This document shows, piece after piece, positions 52,336 to 60,554 of a stretch of DNA of 64,000 nt. A program made the position numbers and the translations under genes. Numbering within the stretch: position 1 is the stretch's first letter; the number at the start of each line of letters is the position of its first letter. The stretch comes from Dyella lutea (GTDB lineage Bacteria > Pseudomonadota > Gammaproteobacteria > Xanthomonadales > Rhodanobacteraceae). Below the pieces are notes generated by a model. The model ran no database searches. It had not been told where the DNA came from and worked only from the letters and a program-made list of their open reading frames with translations. The DNA lies in the NCBI RefSeq assembly GCF_024158035.1, contig NZ_JAMZEK010000001.1, positions 1,592,001 through 1,656,000 on the forward strand, in the 5' to 3' direction.

Positions 52336-52887
52336 ATGAACAAGACCGTGACCGCCTTGGGGGCCGTGCTCGGCCTGGCGCTGGCCAGCTCCGGGGCGCT
52401 GGCTGCCGACAACTTCTGGGTGACGCCCACCATCCACTCCGCCGGCAAGATGCACGAGCTGCCGCAGGCTTCGTACAAGCCCGACGCCAAGGCCAGCTAC
52501 AAGATCGTGTTCGGGCTGACCAAGGCCGCCGCCAAGCCGGACGAAGTGAACCCCGGCATCGAGCGCGTGGCGCGCACCGTCAACCTCTACACCTGGGCGG
52601 GCGTGCCGCTGAAGCATCTGCACATCGTCGCCGTCGCCGCCGGCGGTGCCACCGCGATCGCGCTGGACAACGCGCACTACCGCCAGGAGTTCGGCACCGA
52701 CAACCCGAACCTGCCGGTGATCGAGGAACTGCGCAAGGCCGGCGTGGACATCGCCGTCTGCGGGCAGGCGGTGGCCGAGCACAAGTACCCCTACGAGGCC
52801 ATCGACAAGCGTGTCACGCTGGCGCTGTCCGCGCTGACCACCATCACCGAGCTGCAGCAGAAGGGCTATGCCCTGATGCCGCTCTGA
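52336..52887 (+). CDS. Secreted DsrE-family protein
   Basis: The ATG at 52336 has GAAGGAG at ideal spacing and starts a signal peptide (MNKTVTALGAVLGLALASSG ... ALAAD), so it is an independent start. The 183-residue product has the DsrE/F fold pattern: YKIVFGLTKAAAKPDEVNPG, LHIVAVAAGGATAIALDN and ELRKAGVDIAVCGQAVAEHK with a Cys. DsrE proteins take part in sulfur relay. It lies in a thiosulfate-linked operon, which fits. Confidence 0.85.
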   Translation: MNKTVTALGAVLGLALASSGALAADNFWVTPTIHSAGKMHELPQASYKPDAKASYKIVFGLTKAAAKPDEVNPGIERVARTVNLYTWAGVPLKHLHIVAVAAGGATAIALDNAHYRQEFGTDNPNLPVIEELRKAGVDIAVCGQAVAEHKYPYEAIDKRVTLALSALTTITELQQKGYALMPL

Positions 52888-52914
52888 TCCCCGGCCGTCG
52901 ACGGAGGAACGACC

Positions 52915-53889
52915 ATGAACCGTTCGCCCACCCGCCTCGCGGCGACGTGCGGCCTGGCGCTGCTTGCCCTGGTGACCACCGGGGCGGCGGCCGTGCAGGC
53001 GCAGAGCACGGATTACCTCCCGCCCTGGAACCCACCGCCGGCGGGCGGCGTGCACTTCAGCGCACCGCCGGTCGACGCCATCGCCGACCTGCATGGCGAC
53101 ATCGTCGATCCGCAGCTCACGGTGTTCTTCGCCGGCAACCAGTTCATGGTCGTGCACGACCTGATGGATGCGTTCCGCCAGGCCTACCCGCAGTACCAGC
53201 GCATCTACGTCGAGACGCTGCCGCCGGGCATCCTGGCCAAGCAGATCGAGAGCGGTTCGCTGGTGATGGGCAACCTGCGCATCGCGGTGAAGCCGGACAT
53301 CTTCACTGCCGGCAAGGCGTCCGTCGCCGAGCGCCAGAAGGAGCACGGCTGGTTCGCCGAAACCGTCGACTACGTGCGCAACCCGCTGGCGATCCTCGTC
53401 GCCAAGGGCAACCCGAAGCACGTCGAGGGGCTGAAGGACCTGGGCCGTCCCGACGTACGGGTGAGCATGCCGAACCCGGCCTGGGAGGGCATCGCCCGGC
53501 AGATCCAGGCCAGCTACCGCAAGGCCGGGGGCGAGGCGCTGGTGACCGCGGTGATGAAGACCAAGGTGGCCGACGGCAGCACTTTCCTGACCCATATCCA
53601 CCATCGCCAGTCGCCGCTGCGGGTGCTGCAGGGCGAGTCGGACGCGGCGCCGGTGTGGTCCACCGAGGCGTATTTCCAGCAGGAGATCCTGCATCGCCCG
53701 GTCGAGACGATCGCGATTCCCGCCGACCAGAACTCCATCGCCACCTACACCGCGGCACGCATGAAGGATGCCCCGCACGCGCAGGCCGCGAAGGATTTCC
53801 TGCGCTTCATGCAGACGCCGGCGGCGCAAGCGATCTACCGCAAATACGGCTTCCAGACCGTGGATAGGGGCGGCCACGATGCGCATTGA
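52915..53889 (+). CDS. Periplasmic substrate-binding protein (ModA-like)
   Basis: The 324-residue product has a signal peptide (LAATCGLALLALVTTGAAAVQA). The type II binding-protein pattern follows: DPQLTVFFAGNQFMVVHDLM, QIESGSLVMGNLRIAVKPD, YVRNPLAILVAKGNPKHVEG and IPADQNSIATYTAARMKDA. It most resembles molybdate/tungstate- or sulfate-type binding proteins, but no transport genes follow. Here it may be a sensor or carrier for the sulfur pathway. GGAGG precedes its start; it overlaps the next gene by 11 bp. Confidence 0.78.
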   Translation: MNRSPTRLAATCGLALLALVTTGAAAVQAQSTDYLPPWNPPPAGGVHFSAPPVDAIADLHGDIVDPQLTVFFAGNQFMVVHDLMDAFRQAYPQYQRIYVETLPPGILAKQIESGSLVMGNLRIAVKPDIFTAGKASVAERQKEHGWFAETVDYVRNPLAILVAKGNPKHVEGLKDLGRPDVRVSMPNPAWEGIARQIQASYRKAGGEALVTAVMKTKVADGSTFLTHIHHRQSPLRVLQGESDAAPVWSTEAYFQQEILHRPVETIAIPADQNSIATYTAARMKDAPHAQAAKDFLRFMQTPAAQAIYRKYGFQTVDRGGHDAH

Positions 53890-54553
53890 TCGTTGGCGCG
53901 GCTGTGCGGTCGCCGTGGCCGCGCTGCTGATGGGAGGCACCTTGCCGGCCATGGCGCAGGACGCAGCGACCATCGCCGCACAGGGCAATGGCAAGGGCGC
54001 GGCGCCCTGCCAGACCTGCCATGCGCCCGATGGCGGCGGCCAGGCGTCCGGCGGCTTTCCGCGGCTGGCCGGGGAAAATGCGGCCTACCTGCAGGCGCAG
54101 CTCGACGCCTTCGCCAGCGGCACGCGGGACAACCCGGTGATGAAGCTGCAAGCCAGTGCGCTGACCGAGGCGGAACGCAAGGCGCTGGCGATCTACTTCA
54201 GCAAGATGCCCGCAGTCGCCACGCCGGATGCCGGGGGCAGCACGCCTTTTGCCGATCCGGAGCACCTCGGCGAGACGCTGGCCACGCGCGGGCGCTGGTC
54301 GAAGCAGGTGCCCGCCTGCGAGCAGTGCCATGGCCCGGGCGGCGTGGGCGTGGGAGCGGATTTCCCGCCGCTGGCGGGGCAATCGGCCAACTATCTGGCA
54401 GCACAGCTCAAGGCCTTCGGCAGCGGCAGTCGCCACAACGATCCGATGGGCCTGATGCGGCACATCGCTCAGTCGCTGGGCGACCGGGACATCGATGCCG
54501 TGGCGCATTGGTTCGCCGCCCAACCGTTTCCGCCGAAGGAGTCCCGTCCATGA
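53879..54553 (+). CDS. Dihaem cytochrome c (c4-type)
   Basis: The 224-residue product has a signal peptide (VAVAALLMGGTLPAMAQ) and two haem-binding motifs, CQTCH and CEQCH, each followed by G-rich segments and a Met-containing part (GTRDNPVMK; SGSRHNDPMG). Two similar halves of about 90 residues are the cytochrome c4 layout. It carries electrons in the periplasm, probably from the TsdA-like enzyme encoded next to it to a terminal oxidase. The stop overlaps the next start. Confidence 0.9.
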   Translation: MRIDRWRGCAVAVAALLMGGTLPAMAQDAATIAAQGNGKGAAPCQTCHAPDGGGQASGGFPRLAGENAAYLQAQLDAFASGTRDNPVMKLQASALTEAERKALAIYFSKMPAVATPDAGGSTPFADPEHLGETLATRGRWSKQVPACEQCHGPGGVGVGADFPPLAGQSANYLAAQLKAFGSGSRHNDPMGLMRHIAQSLGDRDIDAVAHWFAAQPFPPKESRP

Positions 54554-55527
54554 CGCCGCGTCATCTGCTGATCGGCCTGGCCGTGCTGGCGCTGGCGGCC
54601 TGTTCGCAGGCCGCCCCGCCGGAAGCTTCCAAGCCGGCGCCAGCCACCGGATCCAGCGCCACGTCAGCGGCCGGCCCGGCGGCCCATGCGCAGGCCGCGG
54701 CCGCTGCGAGGGCCAGGCCGACCGCGTTCGAGCCGCCGCCGGAATCGGCGATCCCTGAGGGGCCGTTCGGCGACGTGGTGCGCGAAGGGCGGGAGATCTT
54801 CGTCAACACCGACGTCGCAGCGAAGGCGTACGTCGGCAACGGCCTGCGCTGTTCCAACTGCCACCTCGATGCCGGACGGCTGGCCAACTCGGCGCCGTTG
54901 TGGGGCGCCTACGTCGCCTATCCCGCCTACCGTGCGAAGAACGGTCACGTAAACACGCTGGGCGAGCGCCTGCAGGGCTGCTTCAAGTACAGCATGAACG
55001 GCAAGGCGCCGCCGCTGGACTCGAAGGAGATGGTGGCGCTGGAGACCTATGCGTTCTGGATGGCCAAGGGCGCGCCCACCGGCGAGAAGCTGCCGGGCGC
55101 GGGCTACCCGAAGAAGGGCTTCAAGCCGCCGCAGCCCCCGGACTATGCGCGTGGCGAAGTGGTATTCAAGGCGCATTGCGCGCTGTGCCACGGTGCCGAC
55201 GGCCAGGGCCAGCAGGTGGCCGGCCGCTACGTGTTCCCGCCGCTGTGGGGGCCGGACTCGTTCAACTGGGGCGCCGGCATGCACCAGCTCGACAACGCGG
55301 CGGCCTTCATCAAGGCCAACATGCCGTTGAGCCGGGGCGGCACACTCACCGACCAGGACGCGTGGGACGTGGCGATGTACATGGACGCGCACGAGCGCCC
55401 GCAGGACCCGCGCTACAAGGGTGACCTGGCAGCCACCCGCAAGGCGTACCACGACTCGCCGATGTCGCTGTACGGCACCACCGTGAACGGCCATCTGCTG
55501 GGCTCGGCGCCGGCGACGCGGAAGTAG
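54550..55527 (+). CDS. tsdA: Dihaem thiosulfate dehydrogenase-like cytochrome
   Basis: ATG 54550 overlaps the previous stop (ATGA). The product of 325 residues starts with a lipoprotein signal (LLIGLAVLALAACSQA). Haem motifs are CSNCH (in NGLRCSNCHLDAGR) and CALCH (in AHCALCHGADGQGQ). The TsdA-specific segments are YPAYRAKNGHVNTLGERLQG, CFKYSMNGKAPPLDSKEM, FPPLWGPDSFNWGAGM and ANMPLSRGG. TsdA oxidises two thiosulfates to tetrathionate. The lipid anchor suggests it sits at a membrane facing the periplasm. The neighbouring cytochrome is its likely electron acceptor. Confidence 0.88.
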   Translation: MTPRHLLIGLAVLALAACSQAAPPEASKPAPATGSSATSAAGPAAHAQAAAAARARPTAFEPPPESAIPEGPFGDVVREGREIFVNTDVAAKAYVGNGLRCSNCHLDAGRLANSAPLWGAYVAYPAYRAKNGHVNTLGERLQGCFKYSMNGKAPPLDSKEMVALETYAFWMAKGAPTGEKLPGAGYPKKGFKPPQPPDYARGEVVFKAHCALCHGADGQGQQVAGRYVFPPLWGPDSFNWGAGMHQLDNAAAFIKANMPLSRGGTLTDQDAWDVAMYMDAHERPQDPRYKGDLAATRKAYHDSPMSLYGTTVNGHLLGSAPATRK

Positions 55528-55614
55528 CCGGGTGCGGATGCTATTGGAGGCCGCGCCTCACGCCGGTGCGGCCATCCGCAGGTGGTGGCCCGTCCCGATT
55601 CGCAGGATCGGTTG

Positions 55615-56469
55615 ATGGCCGCTCCGGTGGTGTCGATCGGTCCACTGGCGTGGTCGCTGGGCACGGTGCTGCTGGTGGCCGGCGTCTTCGTCGCACTGGC
55701 GGTGGCGTCGTTCCTGCATCGTCGTGGCCAGGCCAGGGTGGAGCCGGCGCTGTGGGCGCTGCTCGTGCTTTCGTTGCTGGTCGCGCGCATCGCCTTCGTG
55801 GTGCGCTGGTGGCCGCAGTACGCGGCGTCGCCGCTGTCGATGCTCGATCCCCGCGATGGCGGTTTTTCGCCCCTGGCCGGCGTGGTCGCGCTGGGGCTCG
55901 GTGTGCTTGGCCTGATCTGGCGGCGACCGATGCTGCGGCTGCCGCTGACGGCCTCGCTGGCAGGCGGCCTTCTGGTCTGGGGCTTCGGCCTGCTCGTCGC
56001 GGACCGGCTGGACGCCGCCATGCACACGCCGTTGCCGGCACTCACCCTGCACGATCTGGACGACCGTCCGTTGGACCTGCGCGCCTTTGCGGGCAAGCCG
56101 GTGGTGGTCAACCTGTGGGCGACATGGTGCCCGCCGTGCCGGCGCGAACTGCCGGTGCTGATCCACGCACAGCAGGCGGACCGGCAGGTGCACTTCGTGT
56201 TCGTCGACCAGGGCGAATCCGCAGCCGAGGTGCGCGCTTATCTCGCGGCGAGCGGGCTGCGCGCGGACCACATGCTGGTCGATCCCTCCCAGTCGCTGGC
56301 GCAGCAGATGAACGCCCGGGTGTTTCCGACCACGTTGTTCTTCGATGCCGGCGGCGTTTTGCGTAGCATGCATGTCGGAGCACTGTCGCCGGCCACCCTG
56401 GCCGCCGAGATGCGGCTCATTCTGTCCGGTGCCCCGTCGGCGCCGATCCACGCTGGAGTAACCCGATGA
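55615..56469 (+). CDS. Membrane-anchored TlpA-type thioredoxin
   Basis: The ATG at 55615 has AGGA upstream; 284 residues. Four membrane segments come first (SLGTVLLVAGVFVALAVASF, WALLVLSLLVARIAFVV, GVVALGLGVLGLIWR, LTASLAGGLLVWGFGLL). The first part resembles the diacylglyceryl transferase-like domain sometimes fused to thioredoxins. A periplasmic thioredoxin domain with WCPPC follows (NLWATWCPPCRRELPVLIHA), then RVFPTTLFFDAGG. It should pass reducing power to DsbG or to cytochromes. It overlaps dsbG by ATGA. Confidence 0.88.
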   Translation: MAAPVVSIGPLAWSLGTVLLVAGVFVALAVASFLHRRGQARVEPALWALLVLSLLVARIAFVVRWWPQYAASPLSMLDPRDGGFSPLAGVVALGLGVLGLIWRRPMLRLPLTASLAGGLLVWGFGLLVADRLDAAMHTPLPALTLHDLDDRPLDLRAFAGKPVVVNLWATWCPPCRRELPVLIHAQQADRQVHFVFVDQGESAAEVRAYLAASGLRADHMLVDPSQSLAQQMNARVFPTTLFFDAGGVLRSMHVGALSPATLAAEMRLILSGAPSAPIHAGVTR

Positions 56470-57224
56470 AGTTTCATTTGCTGGGCCTGGCCCTGCTGCT
56501 GAGCGCCTGTGCCCAGGCGCAGGATGCGCCGAAGTACCCGGCGCCGGTGCAGGCGTTGCAGCAGAAGGTGGGCCTGGAGATCAAGGGCAGCCTGCCGGCC
56601 CCCGATGGCTACCGCGCCTATCTGGCGAGTTACCGCGGCCATCTGGTACCGCTTTACGTGCCGCCGGACGGCAAGCATGCCTTCGTCGGCGAGATGTTCG
56701 ACGAGAACGGGCATGACCTCACCCAGGCGCCGATGGCCGAGGCCAGCCGGCCCGTGTTCGATGCCGGTACCTGGAACAGCCTGGAGAAGTCGACCTGGAT
56801 CGCCGAGGGCTCGCCGAAGGCGTCGCGCATCGTCTACGTGTTCAACGACACCGAGTGCCCGTACTGCCATCACCTGTGGGCGGCGATCCAGCCGAAGCTG
56901 GCCAAGGGGGACGTGCAGGTGCGCTACGTGATGGTCGCGGTGATCGCGCCGAAGAGCGAGCCACGCGCCGCCGCCGTGCTGGACGCATCCGATCCGGCCG
57001 CCACCCTGCGCCAGCACGAGCAGCACTTCGGCAACAGCCCGGTGCAGCCGTTGGCCAAGGTCTCCGCGGCGACGGCGAAGAAGCTGGATGACAATGCGGC
57101 GCTGATGGATCAGCTGGGCGTCACCGGCACGCCCGCGGTGATCTACAAGGACGCGGCCGGCAAGATCCGCATGGCCGACGGCATGCCGCCGCCGGACTTG
57201 CTGGACGCGATCTTCGGCAAGTAG
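56466..57224 (+). CDS. dsbG: Thiol:disulfide isomerase DsbG
   Basis: The 252-residue product has a lipoprotein-like signal (LLGLALLLSACAQAQD) and the DsbC/DsbG layout. An N-terminal dimerisation part with KGSLPAPDGYRAYLA precedes a thioredoxin domain with active-site CPYC in FNDTECPYCHHLW and cis-Pro segment VTGTPAVIYKD. It reduces wrongly oxidised or sulfenylated cysteines in the periplasm. It ends the operon, followed by a strong terminator. Confidence 0.9.
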   Translation: MKFHLLGLALLLSACAQAQDAPKYPAPVQALQQKVGLEIKGSLPAPDGYRAYLASYRGHLVPLYVPPDGKHAFVGEMFDENGHDLTQAPMAEASRPVFDAGTWNSLEKSTWIAEGSPKASRIVYVFNDTECPYCHHLWAAIQPKLAKGDVQVRYVMVAVIAPKSEPRAAAVLDASDPAATLRQHEQHFGNSPVQPLAKVSAATAKKLDDNAALMDQLGVTGTPAVIYKDAAGKIRMADGMPPPDLLDAIFGK

Positions 57225-57244
57225 GCCAGGCCGTTCCGGGTACG

Positions 57245-57274
57245 AAAAAGCCGCCCCACGGGGCGGCTTTTTTT
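57245..57274. terminator. Bidirectional rho-independent terminator
   Basis: AAAAA, GCCGCCCC, ACG, GGGCGGC and TTTTTTT form a perfect stem with A- and T-tracts on either side. It serves dsbG on the plus strand and typA on the minus strand. Confidence 0.93.
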
Positions 57275-57296
57275 CGAGGCGGGCCGGAAAACCCGG

Positions 57297-59126
57297 TCAG
57301 CCGCCGCGCGAGGCCCGCTTGCGGTCGTTCTCGGTGAGATGCTTCTTGCGCAGGCGGATCTCCTTCGGCGTGACCTCGACCAGCTCGTCGTCGTCGATGA
57401 AGTCCAGCGCCTGCTCCAGCGAGAACTTGATCGCCGGGGACAGCTGGATCGCGTCGTCCTTGCCCGAGGCGCGCATGTTGGTCAGCGGCTTGGGCTTGAT
57501 CGCATTCACGGTGAGGTCGTTGTCCTTGGCGTGGATGCCGACCAGCTGGCCTTCGTAAACGTTGTCGCCCTCGGCGGCGAACAGCTTGCCGCGTTCCTGC
57601 AGCGGCCCCAGCGAGTAGGCGGGGGTGGTGCCGGCGGCGTTGGCGATCATCACGCCGTTCTGGCGCTTGGCGATCTGGCCTTCTTCCTTCGGACCGTAAT
57701 GGTCGAACACGTGGAACAGCAGGCCCGAGCCCTGGGTGAGGGTCTTGAACTGGTTCTGGAAGCCGATCAGGCCCCGCGCCGGGATCATGTACTCCAGGCG
57801 CACGCGCCCCTTGCCGTCCGGCTCCATGTTCTTCAGCTGGCCCTTGCGGATGCCGAGCCGCTCCATCACCGGACCCTGGTGGATCTCTTCCACGTCAACC
57901 ACCAGCTGCTCGAACGGCTCCATCTTCTGACCGTCGATCTCCTTGATGATCACCTCAGGACGCGACACGGCCAGCTCGTAGCCCTCGCGACGCATGTTCT
58001 CGATCAGCACCGACAGATGCAGCTCACCGCGGCCGGAGACCAGGAACTTGTCCGCGTCCGAGCCCTGCTCGACGCGCAGCGCCACGTTGTGCACCTGTTC
58101 GCGCTCGAGGCGGTCCTTCAGCTGGCGGCTGGTGAGGAACTTGCCGCCGGAGAGGTCCTTGTTGCCGGCGAACGGCGAGTTGTTGACCTGGAAGGTCATC
58201 GAGATGGTCGGCTCGTCGACGGTCAGCGCCGGCAGCGCCTCCGGGGTGTCCAGCGCGCAGACGGTGTCGGAGATGGTCAGGTCGGCGATGCCCGAGATGG
58301 CCACGATGTCGCCGGCCTCGGCGCTGTCCTGCTCGATCCGCTCCAGGCCGAGGAAGCCCAGCACCTGCAGCACCTTGCCCTGGCGCTTCTTGCCGTGACG
58401 GTCGATGATCGCCACCGGCATGTTCTTCTTCAGGGTGCCGCGCTGGATCCGGCCGATGCCGATCACGCCGACAAAGTTGTTGTAGTCCAGCTGGCTGATG
58501 CGCATCTGGAACGGGCCTTCCGGATCCACTTCCGGCTTCGGCGCATGCTGCATGATCGCTTCGTACAGCGGGGTCATGTCGCCTTCGCGGGCGTTCTCGT
58601 CCAGCGAGGCGTAGCCGTTCAGCGCCGAGGCGTAGACGATCGGGAAGTCCATCTGCTCCGGCGTGGCGCCCAGGCGGTCGAACAGGTCCCACACCTGCTC
58701 CACCACCCACTCCGGGCGCGAGCCGGGGCGGTCGATCTTGTTGATCACCACGATCGGCTTGAAGCCCATCGCGAACGCCTTCTGGGTCACGAACCGGGTC
58801 TGCGGCATCGGGCCGTCCAGCGCGTCGACCAGGATCAGCACGGTGTCCACCATCGACAGCACGCGCTCCACCTCGCCGCCGAAGTCGGCGTGTCCGGGGG
58901 TGTCGACGATGTTGATGCGGTTGCCGTTCCAGGTAATCGCGGTGTTCTTGGCCAGGATGGTGATGCCGCGCTCCTTTTCCTGGTCGTTCGAATCCATCAC
59001 GCGCTCAGCCAGCACGGTGCGTTCGGCCAGGGTGCCGGACTGCTTCAGCAACTGGTCGACGAGGGTGGTCTTGCCGTGGTCGACGTGGGCGACGATGGCG
59101 ATGTTGCGCAGGTTTTCGATAGACAT
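57297..59126 (-). CDS. typA: GTPase TypA/BipA
   Basis: The ATG at 59126 gives 609 residues, the usual length. The G1 loop is AHVDHGKT, G2 has ERGITI, G3 is DTPGHADF and G4 is NKIDRPG. Elongation-factor-like domains follow, then the typical C-terminal part [20 protein letters not shown]-type segment ([23 protein letters not shown]). BipA binds the ribosome and assists 50S assembly, mainly at low temperature or stress. An upstream in-frame extension to 59306 is not plausible. Confidence 0.97.
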   Translation of the reverse strand: MSIENLRNIAIVAHVDHGKTTLVDQLLKQSGTLAERTVLAERVMDSNDQEKERGITILAKNTAITWNGNRINIVDTPGHADFGGEVERVLSMVDTVLILVDALDGPMPQTRFVTQKAFAMGFKPIVVINKIDRPGSRPEWVVEQVWDLFDRLGATPEQMDFPIVYASALNGYASLDENAREGDMTPLYEAIMQHAPKPEVDPEGPFQMRISQLDYNNFVGVIGIGRIQRGTLKKNMPVAIIDRHGKKRQGKVLQVLGFLGLERIEQDSAEAGDIVAISGIADLTISDTVCALDTPEALPALTVDEPTISMTFQVNNSPFAGNKDLSGGKFLTSRQLKDRLEREQVHNVALRVEQGSDADKFLVSGRGELHLSVLIENMRREGYELAVSRPEVIIKEIDGQKMEPFEQLVVDVEEIHQGPVMERLGIRKGQLKNMEPDGKGRVRLEYMIPARGLIGFQNQFKTLTQGSGLLFHVFDHYGPKEEGQIAKRQNGVMIANAAGTTPAYSLGPLQERGKLFAAEGDNVYEGQLVGIHAKDNDLTVNAIKPKPLTNMRASGKDDAIQLSPAIKFSLEQALDFIDDDELVEVTPKEIRLRKKHLTENDRKRASRGG

Positions 59127-59538
59127 GGGTAAAGGCTCGGCGGGCGCCATGGGGGCCGCCTGAAGGGTGGGCTGAAGGAATAACCGCCGGATTATACGGG
59201 CTTGTGTGACAGATTGCTGCGCCGCCGCGTATGGCGGTTCAGGCGGGACCGGGCGGGCCGGGCCACCCGGGGCATGCGAGCGGGGTGGCGGGCGTCTCCT
59301 GATCAAACAGGAGCGGCTTCACGGATGACCTGGCGGGGGCTGGGCCATGGTGGGAAAGGGCATCGCGACTGAAGTCGCTCCTACAGGGGGCAGGGGGCAA
59401 GCGTGGGGGGTGTCCTCGACCCGTGTGGGAGCGGCTTCAGCCGCGACGGCGGGCGGTGGACCGCCGGTAATGCGTCGCGACTGAAGTCGCTCCTGCAGGG
59501 GATTCGTGCTTGAGAGCGGGCTGTTTGCGGCGCCGGGC
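59127..59538. other. Intergenic region with REP-like repeats
   Basis: This region holds the typA promoter side and a group of short REP-like repeats (see 59361-59499). No gene was found. Confidence 0.6.
59361..59499. repeat. REP-like palindromic repeats
   Basis: Three copies related to GCGACTGAAGTCGCTCCT are found: 59361-59387, an inverted copy with GTGGGAGCGGCTTCAGCCGC near 59424-59447, and 59472-59499. Alternating orientation gives a BIME-like cluster. Related copies lie at 60401-60484. No REP-associated transposase gene is in the window. Confidence 0.8.
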
Positions 59539-60234
59539 CTATTGGATCAGCGCCATCTGGTCGTTGGCGGTGTACCAGAGCAGCTGGTAGTGGCCGTACG
59601 GGTAGTCGAAGCTGGCGTCCTCGCCGGGGATGGTCGAGGTGTGCACGCCGTCGACGGTACATACGCCGCCGTAGCAGTTGATCTCGTCGATCCACGACTT
59701 GAACGAATACATATGCGTGCCGTAGCGGTGGCCGGCAAACGAGTTCAGCAGCGGGCTGCCGATCGACAGGCCGTAGCTGCCGCAGGTGGCGGTCAGCACG
59801 TTGTACGGATACACCCCGCAGCTCCACAGGCCGTGCACGGCGCCGGCGATGCCGATGAAGGTGTCGACCTTCGACGCCACACCCAGCTTGTCGATCTCGC
59901 GCATCGCCAGGGTCACGCCCATCGAGTGCGCGATCACGTCGATCTTCCCGCTGCACGAGCCGGCGATGGCGCTGGAAATGGCATTGCGCACCGGGGTTTC
60001 CTCGGTGCCGTTGTGGTCGTTGCAGGCGGCGCAATACGGGTTGCCCCATGACGGCCGGACGATCTGCGCGTCGCTCCAGCCGTTCTGGCGCAGCAGGTTG
60101 TAGGTGTTGACGAAGTCGCTCGGGCTGCCGGTGTTGCCGTGGACCATCACCACGGTGTCGTGGCACACGGCGTGCGCCGCGGTGGCGGGAATCAGCAACA
60201 GCAGGGCGAGCAGGACGTGCTTGATCGACATCAT
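59539..60234 (-). CDS. Secreted lipase-like alpha/beta hydrolase
   Basis: The 231-residue product has a signal peptide (HVLLALLLLIPATAAHA). The oxyanion segment is VVMVHGNTG and the nucleophile elbow is VIAHSMGV (A-H-S-M-G, a lipase variant). It also has IGIAGAVHGLWSCG and a late Asp/His region (DGVHTSTIPGEDA). Four to six Cys may form disulfides. It resembles secreted triacylglycerol lipases of the class 2 type; the substrate is uncertain. Confidence 0.82.
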   Translation of the reverse strand: MMSIKHVLLALLLLIPATAAHAVCHDTVVMVHGNTGSPSDFVNTYNLLRQNGWSDAQIVRPSWGNPYCAACNDHNGTEETPVRNAISSAIAGSCSGKIDVIAHSMGVTLAMREIDKLGVASKVDTFIGIAGAVHGLWSCGVYPYNVLTATCGSYGLSIGSPLLNSFAGHRYGTHMYSFKSWIDEINCYGGVCTVDGVHTSTIPGEDASFDYPYGHYQLLWYTANDQMALIQ

Positions 60235-60400
60235 GTCTTTCCTCCTTCGCTACGTGCCTCGCGGACGAGGCGGGTGGCGCCGCGCGGGTGCGTGGTGCCG
60301 GATCGGTAGCGACATCGCGGCGTGGCGGGCGCCGGGGGAGGGATGTCGGGGGGGCGGGTTTGGCTTTTAGTGCCGCGGCATCAAGGTTCACCAAGCTTGC

Positions 60401-60484
60401 TGTAGGAGCGGCTTCAGCTGCGATGCTCCAGGCTTTAGTTGTGCATCAGGAGCAAGAGCATCGCGGCTGAAGCCGCTCCTACAG
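60401..60484. repeat. Inverted REP-like pair
   Basis: GTAGGAGCGGCTTCAGCTGC (about 60402-60421) and its near inverse TCGCGGCTGAAGCCGCTCCT (60461-60480) flank about 40 bp. The pair can form a long hairpin and directly abuts the tandem array. Confidence 0.85.
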
Positions 60485-60541
60485 GTTCTATACGAGCAGG
60501 TTCTATACGAGCAGGTTCTATACGAGCAGGTTCTATACGAG
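60482..60541. repeat. Four tandem 15-bp repeats
   Basis: CAGGTTCTATACGAG occurs four times without a mismatch, each abutting the next. It lies just downstream of the GntP permease stop at 60555. Confidence 0.95.
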
Positions 60542-60554
60542 CCGCGGGTGGCGC

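Larger units (their letters stand above)
60235..60554. other. Intergenic region with REP pair and tandem repeats
   Basis: This gap between the lipase start and the permease stop holds an inverted REP pair (60401-60484) and a tandem array (60482-60541). No gene was seen. Confidence 0.7.

Noticed and set aside
57339-59132. Plus-strand frame of 597 codons opposite typA
   Set aside because: typA is unambiguous, and the opposite frame has low-complexity composition.
59381-60394. Minus-strand frame of 337 codons over the lipase and REP region
   Set aside because: It passes through REP elements; the lipase frame with signal peptide and catalytic motifs is the real gene.
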